This document shows, one piece after another, positions 8,556 through 16,518 of a DNA stretch of 64,000 nt; the first letter of the stretch is position 1, and each line of letters starts with the position of its first letter. Made by a program: the position numbers and the translations under genes. Source of the stretch: Nocardia africana NBRC 100379 (GTDB lineage Bacteria; Actinomycetota; Actinomycetes; Mycobacteriales; Mycobacteriaceae); assembly GCF_001612635.1 (NCBI RefSeq), contig NZ_BDAV01000013.1, positions 62,001 to 126,000 of the forward strand. Reading direction: 5' to 3'. The notes below the pieces were generated by a model that was given only the letters and a program-made list of their open reading frames with translations, was not told the DNA's origin and made no database searches.

Positions 8556-8768
8556 GCGCGGGGTGGTATTCGGTCAAATATCCTCCGCGCCCGAAAACCC
8601 CTGTGCGAGTAGCGAAATCGATACAGCGGGAACGCAGGTATTCCCAGCGCGGACAATCGAATACTCTGTGCAGTACGCACGCAGCGCCCAGCTGATTCGG
8701 TCCCCGTCACGAGGGGCCCCGCTCATCACACTGAACATCCCAGTCGATTTCCAGGGAAAGGTGACCAC

Positions 8769-9860
8769 GTGAGCAGTGCAGTTTGCCTGCTGCTCTACGG
8801 ATTCGTCGTCGCGGTCCTCGCGCCTTCGGTACTGCGTCGCTACACGCGCGACGGCATCGCACCGCGGCTGGGTTTGACCGCCTGGCTGTGCGCGATCGTC
8901 TCGGTCGCAGTCTCGTGGGCTGCCGCGATTGTGGTGGTCGTCGTCGATATCGCGCACGACATGTCTCACCCCGGCGAGACCAGCATTCTGGACAGCTGCC
9001 TGCTCCAGCTGCACGACGCGGCGACCGGGCAATACGGGGCAGTTATCCAGGTAGCCCTGCTGTCGCTGGCCGCTATGGCCGCCGTCGCGGGCGGATTTCT
9101 GCTCGCCCGGTTGACAGCCGGCCTGCTGCGAGCGCGATCGGTGACACATGATCACGCCCGCATGGCGCGGGTCATCGGTCGGCACAATTCCCGGTTGGAC
9201 GTTTTCGTCATCGATCTCGATGAACCGATGGCCTATTGCGTCGCCGGCAAACCCGACACCGTGGTGGTCACCCAGGGCGTGGTCGAAGCCTTGGACGATG
9301 CCCATCTGCAAGCCGTACTGGCGCACGAACGCGCACATCTCGCCGGTCGCCACCACGTGCTCCTGGCCCTGACTCGCGGACTGGCCGGCCTGTTTCCACG
9401 AGTCCAGCTTTTCCGGGCCGGGGCCGTCGAAGTGGCCCAGCTCGCGGAGATGTGTGCCGACGACGTGGCCGCCAGATCCCACGGAAACCGGACCGTCACC
9501 TCGGCTCTTCTCGTGCTGTCCGGTGCCGGAGAGCGAGCAGGTGCGCTCGGCGCCGCCGGGACCAGTGTCGCCGCCCGGGTGGAACGCCTCACCATCAACG
9601 TCCGCCCGCAACGACGGTGGGCAACGCGGCTGAAACTCAGCGCCGCCACCGCATTCGCCACGGTGGGCCCTTTGGTGGCGATGGTCATGTCGGCGGTGGG
9701 CCTGGCAGTGTGCACCGCAGACGACGATCAAGCCACGGCACTGGGTTCGCACATCATCGCGGTCGCGTTGCACCAACTCGGCTGCGACGACCACCATCCC
9801 CACGCGCAACCGCACACCTATTCGGCAATCGCGCGCACTGTTTCTCGACCCTCACATTGA
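8769..9860 (+). CDS. M56 family (BlaR1-like) membrane metalloprotease 1
   Basis: The 363-residue product has three to four N-terminal membrane segments. The zinc motif HERAH is at residues 186-190, with a downstream EMCADD supplying a further zinc ligand, and a last membrane segment lies near residue 310. M56 proteases sense a signal and cleave their BlaI partner. This one lacks the penicillin-binding sensor domain of BlaR1. Instead the tail after the last membrane segment contains CDDHHPHAQPH, a plausible metal site. It converges with the first BlaI-type gene. No dyad with the regulon geometry was found in its 213-base upstream region. Confidence 0.88.
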   Translation: MSSAVCLLLYGFVVAVLAPSVLRRYTRDGIAPRLGLTAWLCAIVSVAVSWAAAIVVVVVDIAHDMSHPGETSILDSCLLQLHDAATGQYGAVIQVALLSLAAMAAVAGGFLLARLTAGLLRARSVTHDHARMARVIGRHNSRLDVFVIDLDEPMAYCVAGKPDTVVVTQGVVEALDDAHLQAVLAHERAHLAGRHHVLLALTRGLAGLFPRVQLFRAGAVEVAQLAEMCADDVAARSHGNRTVTSALLVLSGAGERAGALGAAGTSVAARVERLTINVRPQRRWATRLKLSAATAFATVGPLVAMVMSAVGLAVCTADDDQATALGSHIIAVALHQLGCDDHHPHAQPHTYSAIARTVSRPSH

Positions 9861-9914
9861 TCGCCCGGTCACCCACAACCTGCGCGCGGCGTCGCTTGGG
9901 CCCGACAAAGGAGC

Positions 9915-10020
9915 GGTCGGGGTCGACAAGCCTATGAGGGAACGACTTGTCGACCCCGATCGCAGACGCCGCTGCTGAATTCGGCGCCCTCGCGGTGCGG
10001 TAACGCACCGCAAGCCTTCC
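9915..10020 (-). ncRNA. Candidate small RNA read from the orphan long operator
   Basis: A TAGTAT -10-like hexamer (minus strand, 10026-10031) in the operator would start a transcript near 10019. The next 100 bases contain an 8-bp perfect hairpin (9992-9999 with 10004-10011) and end in a 14-bp perfect hairpin (9917-9930 with 9946-9959). No convincing ORF with a ribosome site lies between the two convergent genes. A 89-codon frame from GTG 10023 exists but runs antisense into the protease gene. Entirely inferred from layout. Confidence 0.3.
9917..9959. terminator. 14-bp perfect stem-loop between convergent genes
   Basis: Arms TCGGGGTCGACAAG and its exact complement flank a 15-base loop, 57 bases after the stop of the M56 protease gene. 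There is no clear T-run, as is usual in actinobacteria. It can terminate the plus-strand gene and anything read leftward from the operator at 10026. Confidence 0.6.
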
Positions 10021-10025
10021 CACGA

Positions 10026-10051
10026 ATACTATCTACGTACGTAAATAGTAT
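10026..10051. promoter_or_regulatory. Perfect 26-bp long-type BlaI operator
   Basis: ATACTAT-C-TACGTACGTA-A-ATAGTAT: the outer arms and the inner 10-bp palindrome share the same centre (10038.5). This is the best copy of the long class. Both outer arms also resemble -10 elements (TAGTAT) on either strand. It is unusual in lying between the 3' ends of two convergent genes. Confidence 0.8.
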
Positions 10052-10107
10052 CCACTCCGCGGTTGGATTGTGACTTAGGTAACATCCACGGGGCTGGAGG
10101 TAGGCGA

Positions 10108-10473
10108 TCAGCACCCCATACGTCGGCGTAGCGCGGCCAGGAGTCCTTCAGACTCCTCGGCGCTCATGCCGTTGATGAAATGCGTCAGGACAACCTCGAA
10201 TCGGCCACCCACCCCCAGCGCCTCTCGCATCAGACGCGCGCAGTACTCCTCCCGCGTCACCGTCGGCCAGTAATGAAAGGCCTTGCCCTCGCGCGCCCGG
10301 TCCAGCCACCCCTTGCGGCGTAAGTTGTCCATAGTCGACAACACCGTGGTGTAGGCGATCTCACGCTCCCCCGACATTTCGTCGTATATCTCCCGGACCG
10401 TGACCGAATCCGTGCGGCCCCACACCCGATCCATCACCACCGATTCCAAGTCTCCGAATCCTCGCGAGCTCAC
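10108..10473 (-). CDS. BlaI/CopY-family repressor 1
   Basis: This 121-residue winged-helix repressor shows the family signature: DLESVVMDRVW, VTVREIYDEM, AYTTVLSTMDNLRRKGWL as the recognition helix and wing, then a C-terminal dimer and cleavage region. BlaI/MecI/CopY proteins bind short TAC...GTA dyads; BlaI is released by proteolysis and CopY by copper. The C-terminus ends MGC, placing a Cys at the last position. GTG 10473 gives the normal length. A short-class dyad lies 60 bases upstream, indicating autoregulation. Its partner is probably the convergent M56 protease. Confidence 0.92.
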   Translation of the reverse strand: MSSRGFGDLESVVMDRVWGRTDSVTVREIYDEMSGEREIAYTTVLSTMDNLRRKGWLDRAREGKAFHYWPTVTREEYCARLMREALGVGGRFEVVLTHFINGMSAEESEGLLAALRRRMGC

Positions 10474-10531
10474 CCCTCGATCTCCTCACCTTGCGAACTC
10501 GGTCGCGCCGCCGACAGTCGAAGACGACGAC

Positions 10532-10558
10532 TTTCCTACTATGCGAGACCGTAGGAAA
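10532..10558. promoter_or_regulatory. Autoregulatory operator of BlaI-type repressor 1
   Basis: TTTCCTAC and GTAGGAAA form perfect 8-bp arms around an 11-base centre, containing TACTA-N7-CCGTA (10537-10553). It lies 59 bases upstream of the minus-strand repressor start. It links repressor 1 to the short operator class. Confidence 0.75.
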
Positions 10559-10681
10559 TGATCGTACGGCGGGGTATCACCAGGCTCAACCTGGTTAACG
10601 AAACGGAAACTCGAGGCCAGTCACCGGCCCGATCGGAAGTTCACTGCGAGAATTCGACCGAGCGGGCCGGCGTCGTCGGGC

Positions 10682-10738
10682 CTACATGGATCCCATCATG
10701 CGGCACATCATCGCGCAGATCGCCTGGAGCGGGTTCAT
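10682..10738 (-). CDS. 18-residue Met/Cys-rich peptide
   Basis: The peptide is MNPLQAICAMMCRMMGSM: six Met and two Cys in 18 residues, with a CxxxC/MM pattern suited to Cu(I) binding. It is too short for ordinary gene finding, but GGGAGGTG ends 5 bases before the ATG, one of the strongest ribosome sites in this window. It is read divergently from the small membrane protein at 10875. The long-class operator (10801-10824) lies between them, 63 bases upstream of its ATG. I infer a copper-responsive microprotein, analogous in idea but not in sequence to mycobacterial metallothionein MymT. Confidence 0.6.
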   Translation of the reverse strand: MNPLQAICAMMCRMMGSM

Positions 10739-10800
10739 CGATTCACCTCCCTTCGATCCTCCGGACCACGCCGACATCGCACCGGCCTGGACCAGTGCCG

Positions 10801-10824
10801 TACTATATACGTACGTAATTAGTA
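10801..10824. promoter_or_regulatory. Long-type BlaI operator in divergent promoter
   Basis: TACTAT-A-TACGTACGTA-AT-TAGTA, with TACTA and TAGTA symmetric about the TACGTACGTA core. The right arm extends to TAGTAT and the left arm reads ATAGTA on the minus strand, so both can act as -10 elements for the divergent genes at 10738 and 10875. Confidence 0.78.
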
Positions 10825-10874
10825 TTAAGGGTGGGCCTCCACCCTCGCGACTCGCATACATCGGAGGCTCTGCA

Positions 10875-11078
10875 ATGTCACCAACTCTGTCCACAGTCGC
10901 CCTGCTGGCCTGCCCGGTCGGGATGGGTTTGATGATGCTGCTCATGATGCGCGGCGGCGGCAAACACGCGCCCGACTCCGGGTCGGCAGGCGACGCCCAC
11001 GAAATCGCCGCGCTGCGGTCCGAGATCGCCAAACTCAAAGGCGTCGGCGCCCCGGCGAACGCGGGGCGACCGGAATGA
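10875..11078 (+). CDS. Small single-span membrane protein, Met-rich
   Basis: The 67-residue product has one membrane span containing ACPVGMGLMMLLMMRGGG, followed by a soluble tail with a short helical heptad pattern (EIAALRSEIAKLKG). The Cys-Pro and clustered Met suggest Cu(I) handling in or near the membrane. GGAGG precedes the ATG. The stop codon overlaps an ATG (ATGA) of an open frame that continues into the second repressor gene, so the two are probably cotranscribed. Similar short Cys/Met membrane proteins occur in actinobacterial copper loci; no family number is claimed. Confidence 0.75.
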   Translation: MSPTLSTVALLACPVGMGLMMLLMMRGGGKHAPDSGSAGDAHEIAALRSEIAKLKGVGAPANAGRPE

Positions 11079-11139
11079 CCGGGCCTGCCGGGCAGCTTGC
11101 GGACGACGCGGACCCGCAAGCCCCGGACCACCTGCGTTC

Positions 11140-11157
11140 TACGTACGTGGATAGTAT
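11140..11157. promoter_or_regulatory. Long-type BlaI operator, right half, before repressor 2
   Basis: TACGTACGT-GG-ATAGTAT keeps core and right arm in exact register; the left arm is lost. It lies about 90 bases upstream of the repressor 2 ATG and links that repressor to the long operator class. Confidence 0.68.
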
Positions 11158-11245
11158 GCGAGCAGCAGACGAGGGGTTCGGTACCCAGGGCGCTAGCCGC
11201 GGCGATCACGCGCACCGGATGCCCACGACGACGAGGAGACAACCG

Positions 11246-11617
11246 ATGGCACATCGTTTCGGTGAGCTGGAAACGGTCATCATGGACCGGGTGTGGTCGG
11301 CGCAGAACACCATCACCGTCCGCGAGGTGTTCGAAGACCTCGCCCGCGATCGCGAGATCGCCTACACCACCGTGATGTCGACGATGGACAACCTCCACCG
11401 CAAAGGCTGGCTCGAACGCGACAAGCACGGCAAGGCCTACCACTACCGGCCCCGCCTGAGCCGCGAGGAATACAGCGCCCAGCTCATGCGCGCTGCCCTC
11501 GACAGCGCACCATCGGATCTGGTACTGGCCCATTTCGTCGAGCAGATCTCCGAGGACGAATCGGTGACCCTGCGAAAGATGTTGCGGCGCTTGACATCGA
11601 AGAAGGACCGCGGGTGA
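11246..11617 (+). CDS. BlaI/CopY-family repressor 2
   Basis: This 123-residue winged-helix repressor closely resembles repressor 1: HRFGELETVIMDRVW, TVREVFEDLARDREIAYTTVMSTMDNLHRKGWL, then a variable C-terminal half. ATG 11246 was chosen because GAGGAGAC precedes it and the alignment with repressor 1 starts there. The frame is open further upstream to 11075, but that extension covers the operator and has no family match. Its end overlaps the M56 protease start by 4 bases (GTGA), so the pair is one operon. Confidence 0.93.
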   Translation: MAHRFGELETVIMDRVWSAQNTITVREVFEDLARDREIAYTTVMSTMDNLHRKGWLERDKHGKAYHYRPRLSREEYSAQLMRAALDSAPSDLVLAHFVEQISEDESVTLRKMLRRLTSKKDRG

Positions 11618-12576
11618 GCCTCGCGGTCTGTGTGCTGCTCTACACCGGCATGGTTTGCGCGGTGGCACCACGCGTGCTGGCTCGGCTGACCGAGCGAGGC
11701 AATGCTCCCGCTGTCGGCGTGGCGGTGTGGCTCGTGGTACTCGCCAGCGTGCTCGCGGGCTGGGTCGCCGCAGCGGTCGCGCTGACTGCACAGGCGGTGC
11801 ACGTATGGAGTCAACCGGGCCGCTCGGCACTGGGCGACTGCTTCACCGCCCTGCATTCCGTCGCGGTCGGCGGCCACGGCCGGCCCGCACAGGTGGTGGC
11901 GTTGACCGCGGCCGCGGGCCTGACGGCATTCGTCGCACTGTTGGGTGCGCGCACGGCGCGAGCACTCACTCGTGCGCGCACGACCAGCCGCGATCACGCC
12001 GAGTCGGCGCTGATCATCGGCCGACGGGTCGATGGGGTGGACGGCGTGGTCATCGATGCCCCGCAGAAGGCGGCCTATTGCGTTGCCGGGCCGACCTCCA
12101 CCGTGGTGATCACCAGTGCCGCGCTCGCGGCACTGGACAAAACACACCTGGACGCCGTCCTGGCGCACGAGCGCGCACACCTCTCCGGGAAACACCATCT
12201 CCTTCTCGCGACCACACGATCGCTGGCGAAGTCGTTGTCGCGCATCAGGTTGTTCACCGTCGCCGAGATCCAGATCGCACGCCTGCTCGAGATGTGCGCC
12301 GACGACACAGCGGCCCATCACCACGGCCGCGACGCCGTCCTCGGCGCACTGTTGTCGCTGTCCAGCAATGCGGCGGTCCCCGCCAATGCGATGGGCGCCA
12401 GCAGCGTCGGGGTCGCGGCGCGGGTGGCGCGGCTCGCCCTACCCGAGAGCGCATCCGATCGGAACCGCAACCGCACCGGACTGATCTTGTTCGCCGCCGC
12501 AGTACTCATCGCGCCGGTGTTCGCCCAAGTTCTCACCGGCTACGGAGTCATCAACTGTATGCCCTTCATACTTTGA
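11614..12576 (+). CDS. M56 family (BlaR1-like) membrane metalloprotease 2
   Basis: The 320-residue product has N-terminal membrane segments, HERAH at residues 185-189, LEMCADD downstream, and a final membrane segment near residue 295. It is paralogous to the protease at 8769: AYCVAG, VLAHERAHL and EMCADD are shared. No penicillin-binding domain is present. The short tail after the last span ends GYGVINCMPFIL, with one Cys and one Met. Translation is coupled to repressor 2. It probably senses a membrane-proximal signal, perhaps metal or thiol state, and inactivates repressor 2. Confidence 0.88.
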   Translation: MSLAVCVLLYTGMVCAVAPRVLARLTERGNAPAVGVAVWLVVLASVLAGWVAAAVALTAQAVHVWSQPGRSALGDCFTALHSVAVGGHGRPAQVVALTAAAGLTAFVALLGARTARALTRARTTSRDHAESALIIGRRVDGVDGVVIDAPQKAAYCVAGPTSTVVITSAALAALDKTHLDAVLAHERAHLSGKHHLLLATTRSLAKSLSRIRLFTVAEIQIARLLEMCADDTAAHHHGRDAVLGALLSLSSNAAVPANAMGASSVGVAARVARLALPESASDRNRNRTGLILFAAAVLIAPVFAQVLTGYGVINCMPFIL

Positions 12577-12654
12577 CCGTTCCGCAATTACTCATCTCAG
12601 CATCGTCAAGGCTCACGCGACGCAGCACGACCACACCCACATTAGGGAGATGCC

Positions 12655-14217
12655 ATGTCGAGCAGGAACTTCCCGCAGCCGCCCATGACGCGGCGCGGAT
12701 TCCTCGCCCTGGGAACCGGTATCGCCACGGCCGCCGCCCTGGCCGCCTGTTCGAACAACTCCTCCAGCAGCCCAACCCTCGTCCAGCCCGACTCCGAGGC
12801 GGTCGAAGCAGCCGAAAACGCACGCCGCGCCGCCGACGCCCAAGTCCATCAGGTCGCCTTGCGGGCGGCGCCGACGACGATCGACCTCGGCGGAGTGCAG
12901 GTCCAAACCTGGTCCTACGACGGGAATCTTCCTGGGCGCGAGATCCGGCTCACGCGCGGGCAGGTCCTGCGCGCCGACCTGACGAACACGCTGCCCGCGC
13001 CGACGACGATCCACTGGCACGGGATCGCGTTGCGCAACAACATGGACGGAATGGTCGACCTCACTCAGGCGCCCATCGCACCCAACGGGGGAACATTCCG
13101 CTATGAATTCACCGTGCCCGACGCCGGCACCTACTTCTTCCACCCCCACGTCGGCGTGCAACTCGACCGCGGCCTGTACGCCCCGCTGATCATCGAAGAT
13201 CCTTCCGACGGCAAGGATTACGACCTCGAGGCCGTTGTCGTTCTCGACGATTGGCTCGACGGCGTGAACGGTCGCAACCCCGATCAGGAGCTGAAGCAAC
13301 TGCAGGACAAGGGGATGGCGGGCATGGGGGGCATGAGTTCCAGCGGCATGGATCACGGCACTATGCCGGGGATGAGCCTGGGCAACTCCACGCCCACCGA
13401 CCCGAACGCGCCGCTGGGCTCCGACACCGGCGATGTCAAGGACTATCCGTACTACTTGATCAACGGCCGCATCGGTGCCGACCCGGTGACCTTCAGCGGA
13501 AAACCGCGCCAGCGGATGCGGTTGCGCATCATCAACGCTGGCGGGGACACCGCATTCCGCCTCGCGGTCGGTGGGCATCAGATGCGCGTCACACACAGCG
13601 ACGGCTACCCGGTGCAGCCGGTGACGACGTCGAGCCTGCTGCTGGGAATGGGCGAACGCTACGACGTCGTTGTCGACCTGGCCGATGGCGTCTTTCCCCT
13701 GGTGGCGTCTGCGGAAGGTAAAGCGGGACAAGGATTTGCGCTGATCCGCACCGGCGGCGGCAATCCCCCTCCGGCAGATGTGCGGCCGGCGGAGCTGTCC
13801 GCGCCGCCGTTGACCGCCGACCGGCTCGTCGCGGTCGATGCCGTGCGGCTACCGAAGCGCGCACCGGACAAGACCCTGGACGTGTTTCTCGGCCAAGATA
13901 TGAACAAGTATGTGTGGACGATCAACGGCAAGGCCTACCCCGACCACACACCGCTGGATATCACTCAGGGACAACGTGTTCGGCTGCGATTCGTGAACCA
14001 GACGATGATGTGGCACCCGATGCATTTGCACGGCCACACCTTTCAGGTCGTCAACGCCACAGGTACCGGCCCGCGCAAGGACACCTCGATCGTGCTGCCG
14101 ATGCAGACTGTCGAAGTCGACGTTCAGGCCGACAATCCCGGTCAGTGGATGTTGCACTGCCACAACGTTTATCACGGCGAGGCCGGAATGATGACGGTGC
14201 TGTCCTACGTGCAATGA
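12655..14217 (+). CDS. mmcO: Multicopper oxidase (MmcO-like), Tat lipoprotein
   Basis: The 520-residue product begins with a twin-arginine signal (TRRGFLALG) ending in the lipobox LAAC. Three cupredoxin domains carry the copper ligands: TIHWHG, FFHPHV, HPMHLHGH and the terminal LHCHNVYHGEAGM. A Met-rich insert (MAGMGGMSSSGMDHGTMPGM, about residues 218-240) is typical of Cu(I)-oxidising members. Such enzymes oxidise Cu(I) to Cu(II) outside the membrane. AGGGAGATG precedes the ATG. No dyad is seen in the 78-base gap after the protease gene, so it may belong to the repressor 2 operon. Confidence 0.93.
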   Translation: MSSRNFPQPPMTRRGFLALGTGIATAAALAACSNNSSSSPTLVQPDSEAVEAAENARRAADAQVHQVALRAAPTTIDLGGVQVQTWSYDGNLPGREIRLTRGQVLRADLTNTLPAPTTIHWHGIALRNNMDGMVDLTQAPIAPNGGTFRYEFTVPDAGTYFFHPHVGVQLDRGLYAPLIIEDPSDGKDYDLEAVVVLDDWLDGVNGRNPDQELKQLQDKGMAGMGGMSSSGMDHGTMPGMSLGNSTPTDPNAPLGSDTGDVKDYPYYLINGRIGADPVTFSGKPRQRMRLRIINAGGDTAFRLAVGGHQMRVTHSDGYPVQPVTTSSLLLGMGERYDVVVDLADGVFPLVASAEGKAGQGFALIRTGGGNPPPADVRPAELSAPPLTADRLVAVDAVRLPKRAPDKTLDVFLGQDMNKYVWTINGKAYPDHTPLDITQGQRVRLRFVNQTMMWHPMHLHGHTFQVVNATGTGPRKDTSIVLPMQTVEVDVQADNPGQWMLHCHNVYHGEAGMMTVLSYVQ

Positions 14218-14335
14218 GCTGAACGGGCACCGGCGGCACGGGTGCGCCGTCCGGCAAGGCGCAGCTAGCGGAGGGTGTGCGTTACCTCATCGCGCCATCT
14301 CTACTCCGCCGGCCCACGGCAGAGGAAGTTCGAAC

Positions 14336-14812
14336 TCAGTCGAGAGCCGAGATCAGCCCGAGGCAGGCGACGGCGAGACGGCGACATGCCTCGCCACACC
14401 TGGGGCCGACAATGCAGATATCACCGAGCTCGTCGCACTCGTCGCCGCATTCCACCGAGACGTTCACCGCCGAATCCAGCATCGGGCCGATATCTTCGAT
14501 CAACCGGTCGCTGTTCGACAATGCGCAGGCGAGATCATCACAGACACCGGCACACAGGCGAGACGAACCAATGACGGATCGGTATTCCGCCGACCCCTGA
14601 GCGCGGCAGCACTCATCGGCCAGCTGCCTGCACAGCTGCGCGCATTCGCGACATCGCTGGAGGCATCGACACATCGCGTGACGACGCCGTCCAGCGGCGA
14701 TATCGAGACGATCCGAGCGATCCATCCACGCCTGCTGCGCACCGAGCACCGCAGTCGACCAGAGCGCAGCACTGGGCGGGGATGAAACCCGGCCCTGAAC
14801 TCCGCTCAACAT
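14336..14812 (-). CDS. Four-helix Cys-rich copper-binding protein
   Basis: The frame encodes up to 158 residues with a dense Cys pattern: MCRCLQRCRECAQLCRQLADECC, then LCAGVCDDLAC, then VECGDECDELGDIC and GEAC near the C-terminus. This is the four-helix bundle (Csp or DUF326-like) pattern, in which Cys lining the helices store Cu(I). The furthest ATG (14812) overlaps the operator and its -10-like hexamer, so the true start is probably further in, at GTG 14749 or ATG 14725. No export signal is evident. It is controlled by the dyad at 14812-14828. Confidence 0.8.
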   Translation of the reverse strand: MLSGVQGRVSSPPSAALWSTAVLGAQQAWMDRSDRLDIAAGRRRHAMCRCLQRCRECAQLCRQLADECCRAQGSAEYRSVIGSSRLCAGVCDDLACALSNSDRLIEDIGPMLDSAVNVSVECGDECDELGDICIVGPRCGEACRRLAVACLGLISALD

Positions 14813-14828
14813 ACTATGCAGCTTAGTA
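14812..14828. promoter_or_regulatory. Short BlaI-type operator (TACTA-N7-TAGTA)
   Basis: A perfect short-class dyad; on the minus strand its arm forms TAGTAT, a possible -10. It can only serve the leftward copper-binding gene, since the gene to its right ends there. Confidence 0.78.
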
Positions 14829-14869
14829 GTTTGTGCGGGAAACTGAAGCCCTCAGCCCACCTGGCAGGC

Positions 14870-15328
14870 TCATCCGCTCCACGGTCCGGTGAGCAGGTTC
14901 GCATGCATCTGCTGGTTTACCTCCAATGCCAGCAGTGACACGATCACTGCAACCGCGACGATCCGCCGCGACGCCGAGAAGGAGAACCAGCGCCCTCTCA
15001 CCAGGCCGACGAGGGCCCGCAGGACAACTGCCCCTACCACCGCCACAACTATCGGGACCGCGGGGTTGAATTCGACCGACCGCGCCAACTCGCCATGCAG
15101 GAGGAGATACACCGATCGCGTGCCGCCCCAGGCCGGGTCCATGATCCCCCACCTATGCAACGGGCCGTGCAAGTCCGCGGCGGGGACTCCGGCCACGGCG
15201 AGCACGGCAGCCGAGAGCGCGAACACGCAGGCACCCACGGTCAGCCACGGAGCAGTATCTCGATCGACCCACCGGATCCGATCGCGTAGTGGCCGGTGCC
15301 GCACAGGTACTTCTCGCTCGCGCATGCG
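14870..15328 (-). CDS. DUF2752 membrane protein
   Basis: The 152-residue product has about three membrane segments and the DUF2752 core: GGTRSVYLLLHGELARSVEFNPAVP. The usual first Cys pair of the family (CxxC before GGTR) is missing here; the sequence reads MDPAWGGTR. The start at ATG 15328 follows GAGGA and lies 29 bases after the ccsA stop, so it is likely cotranscribed with ccsA. Function unknown. Confidence 0.72.
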   Translation of the reverse strand, partial: RMREREVPVRHRPLRDRIRWVDRDTAPWLTVGACVFALSAAVLAVAGVPAADLHGPLHRWGIMDPAWGGTRSVYLLLHGELARSVEFNPAVPIVVAVVGAVVLRALVGLVRGRWFSFSASRRIVAVAVIVSLLALEVNQQMHANLLTGPWSG

Positions 15329-15357
15329 ATATTCCTCGATCACCCGACGCAGGCGTG

Positions 15358-16344
15358 TCAGTTCAATCCAGCATAGGAGTGCAGGCCCGAGACCACGATG
15401 TTGATGACGAACAGGTTGAACAGCATCGCGACCAGACCGGCGACGTTGATCCACGCGGCCCGGTCACTGCGCCACCCACTGGTGGCGCGTGCATGCAGGT
15501 AAGCCGCGTACAGCACCCAGGCGATGAACGAGGTCGTCTCCTTGGGGTCCCAGCCCCAGAATCGTCCCCATGCGGCCTCGGCCCAGATCGCGCCGAGTAT
15601 AACCCCGGCACTGAACAGCGGGAACGCGAAAACGGTGGTCCGGTACGCGACCCGGTCGAGGATTGCCATATCGGGTAGCCGTTGGGCGAATCGCCCCAGG
15701 AGCCCGGTCGACTCGCCGAAGCGGCGACGCACCAGGAACAGCGCGCTGGCCATTCCCGAGATCAGGAAGACCCCGCTGCCGGTCGAGACGATCGATACGT
15801 GGATCGCGAGCCAATACGACTGCAGCGCCGGCACTACCGGAGCGGCCGTCGCGTAGAGCAGGTCCCCGGCGATGAACATCAGGATCAGCACCGCGAAGAG
15901 GGCGAAAACCCACAGTCGTCGCAGCATCGGACCGCGCAGAGCCACCACACCGGCCAAAACACCTGCGGCGCAAGCAATCGAGATGAACTCGTACATATTG
16001 CCCCACGGCGCACGATGAGTGGCCACGCCGCGCAACACGATCGAGGTCACGTGCAGCCCGAACCCGACCAGGACGACAGCGAAACCCATCCTCCCGAGTC
16101 GATCGTCGAACGACCGAGCGCCGGGTTGGGCAATCCGTCCAGGAAGTCCGGAGGCGCCCGACGATGCAGCCGGCCCACCACCTACAGGTACCGGAGCCCG
16201 CGCCGGTGACACCTCGGCCGGCACGCGCGAGCGCGCGAGTTCGGCCGCAAACAGCACAGCGGCAATCAAATACACGACGAATGCCGATCGGAACGCCAGA
16301 TCGCTGTAGTAGGACAGGCTGGGGTCAATCGGCATCTCACACAC
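15358..16344 (-). CDS. ccsA: Cytochrome c maturation protein CcsA (ResC-type)
   Basis: About 328 residues with eight or so membrane spans. It carries the haem-handling motif WGRFWGWDPKET and conserved His near HVTSIV and in the loops. CcsA works with ResB/Ccs1 to move haem out and ligate it to apocytochrome c in system II. GTG 16344 or ATG 16335 may be the start; neither has a strong ribosome site. It is divergent from the TlpA-like gene with a BlaI-type dyad between. No ResB gene occurs in the window, suggesting a partial second set or a distinct thiol role. Confidence 0.9.
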   Translation of the reverse strand: MCEMPIDPSLSYYSDLAFRSAFVVYLIAAVLFAAELARSRVPAEVSPARAPVPVGGGPAASSGASGLPGRIAQPGARSFDDRLGRMGFAVVLVGFGLHVTSIVLRGVATHRAPWGNMYEFISIACAAGVLAGVVALRGPMLRRLWVFALFAVLILMFIAGDLLYATAAPVVPALQSYWLAIHVSIVSTGSGVFLISGMASALFLVRRRFGESTGLLGRFAQRLPDMAILDRVAYRTTVFAFPLFSAGVILGAIWAEAAWGRFWGWDPKETTSFIAWVLYAAYLHARATSGWRSDRAAWINVAGLVAMLFNLFVINIVVSGLHSYAGLN

Positions 16345-16472
16345 CCAATCACTCGTGAATCAAGGCGCTGGACCGACGACGGTGGGGTCGCGGCGCAGCG
16401 GCAACGCGGAGTTGTTCGCGCCTCGGCGGTGCTCGACTTCGCACCCTCAGGATGCGAACGCCTACCGCAATA

Positions 16473-16489
16473 TACTATGCCATCTAGTA
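16473..16489. promoter_or_regulatory. Short BlaI-type operator in ccsA / TlpA-like divergent promoter
   Basis: TACTA-N7-TAGTA, perfect. A further AGTAGTAGATAG (16499-16510) lies just downstream and resembles the AGATAGTAGATAG found next to the site at 1700. Confidence 0.78.
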
Positions 16490-16518
16490 CGAGATGAAGT
16501 AGTAGATAGGCATCGAAT

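Noticed and set aside
8660..8680. TACT-N6-AGTA dyad upstream of M56 protease 1
   Set aside because: Spacing differs from both operator classes (consensus TACT-N9-AGTA), so it was not counted as a regulon site.
9754..10023. 89-codon minus-strand frame starting at the edge of the orphan operator
   Set aside because: Antisense to the protease gene for half its length, very Arg-rich, no ribosome site; better explained as a shadow frame.
11075..11245. In-frame N-terminal extension of repressor 2
   Set aside because: It would translate the operator itself, has no family match, and ATG 11246 has a good ribosome site.
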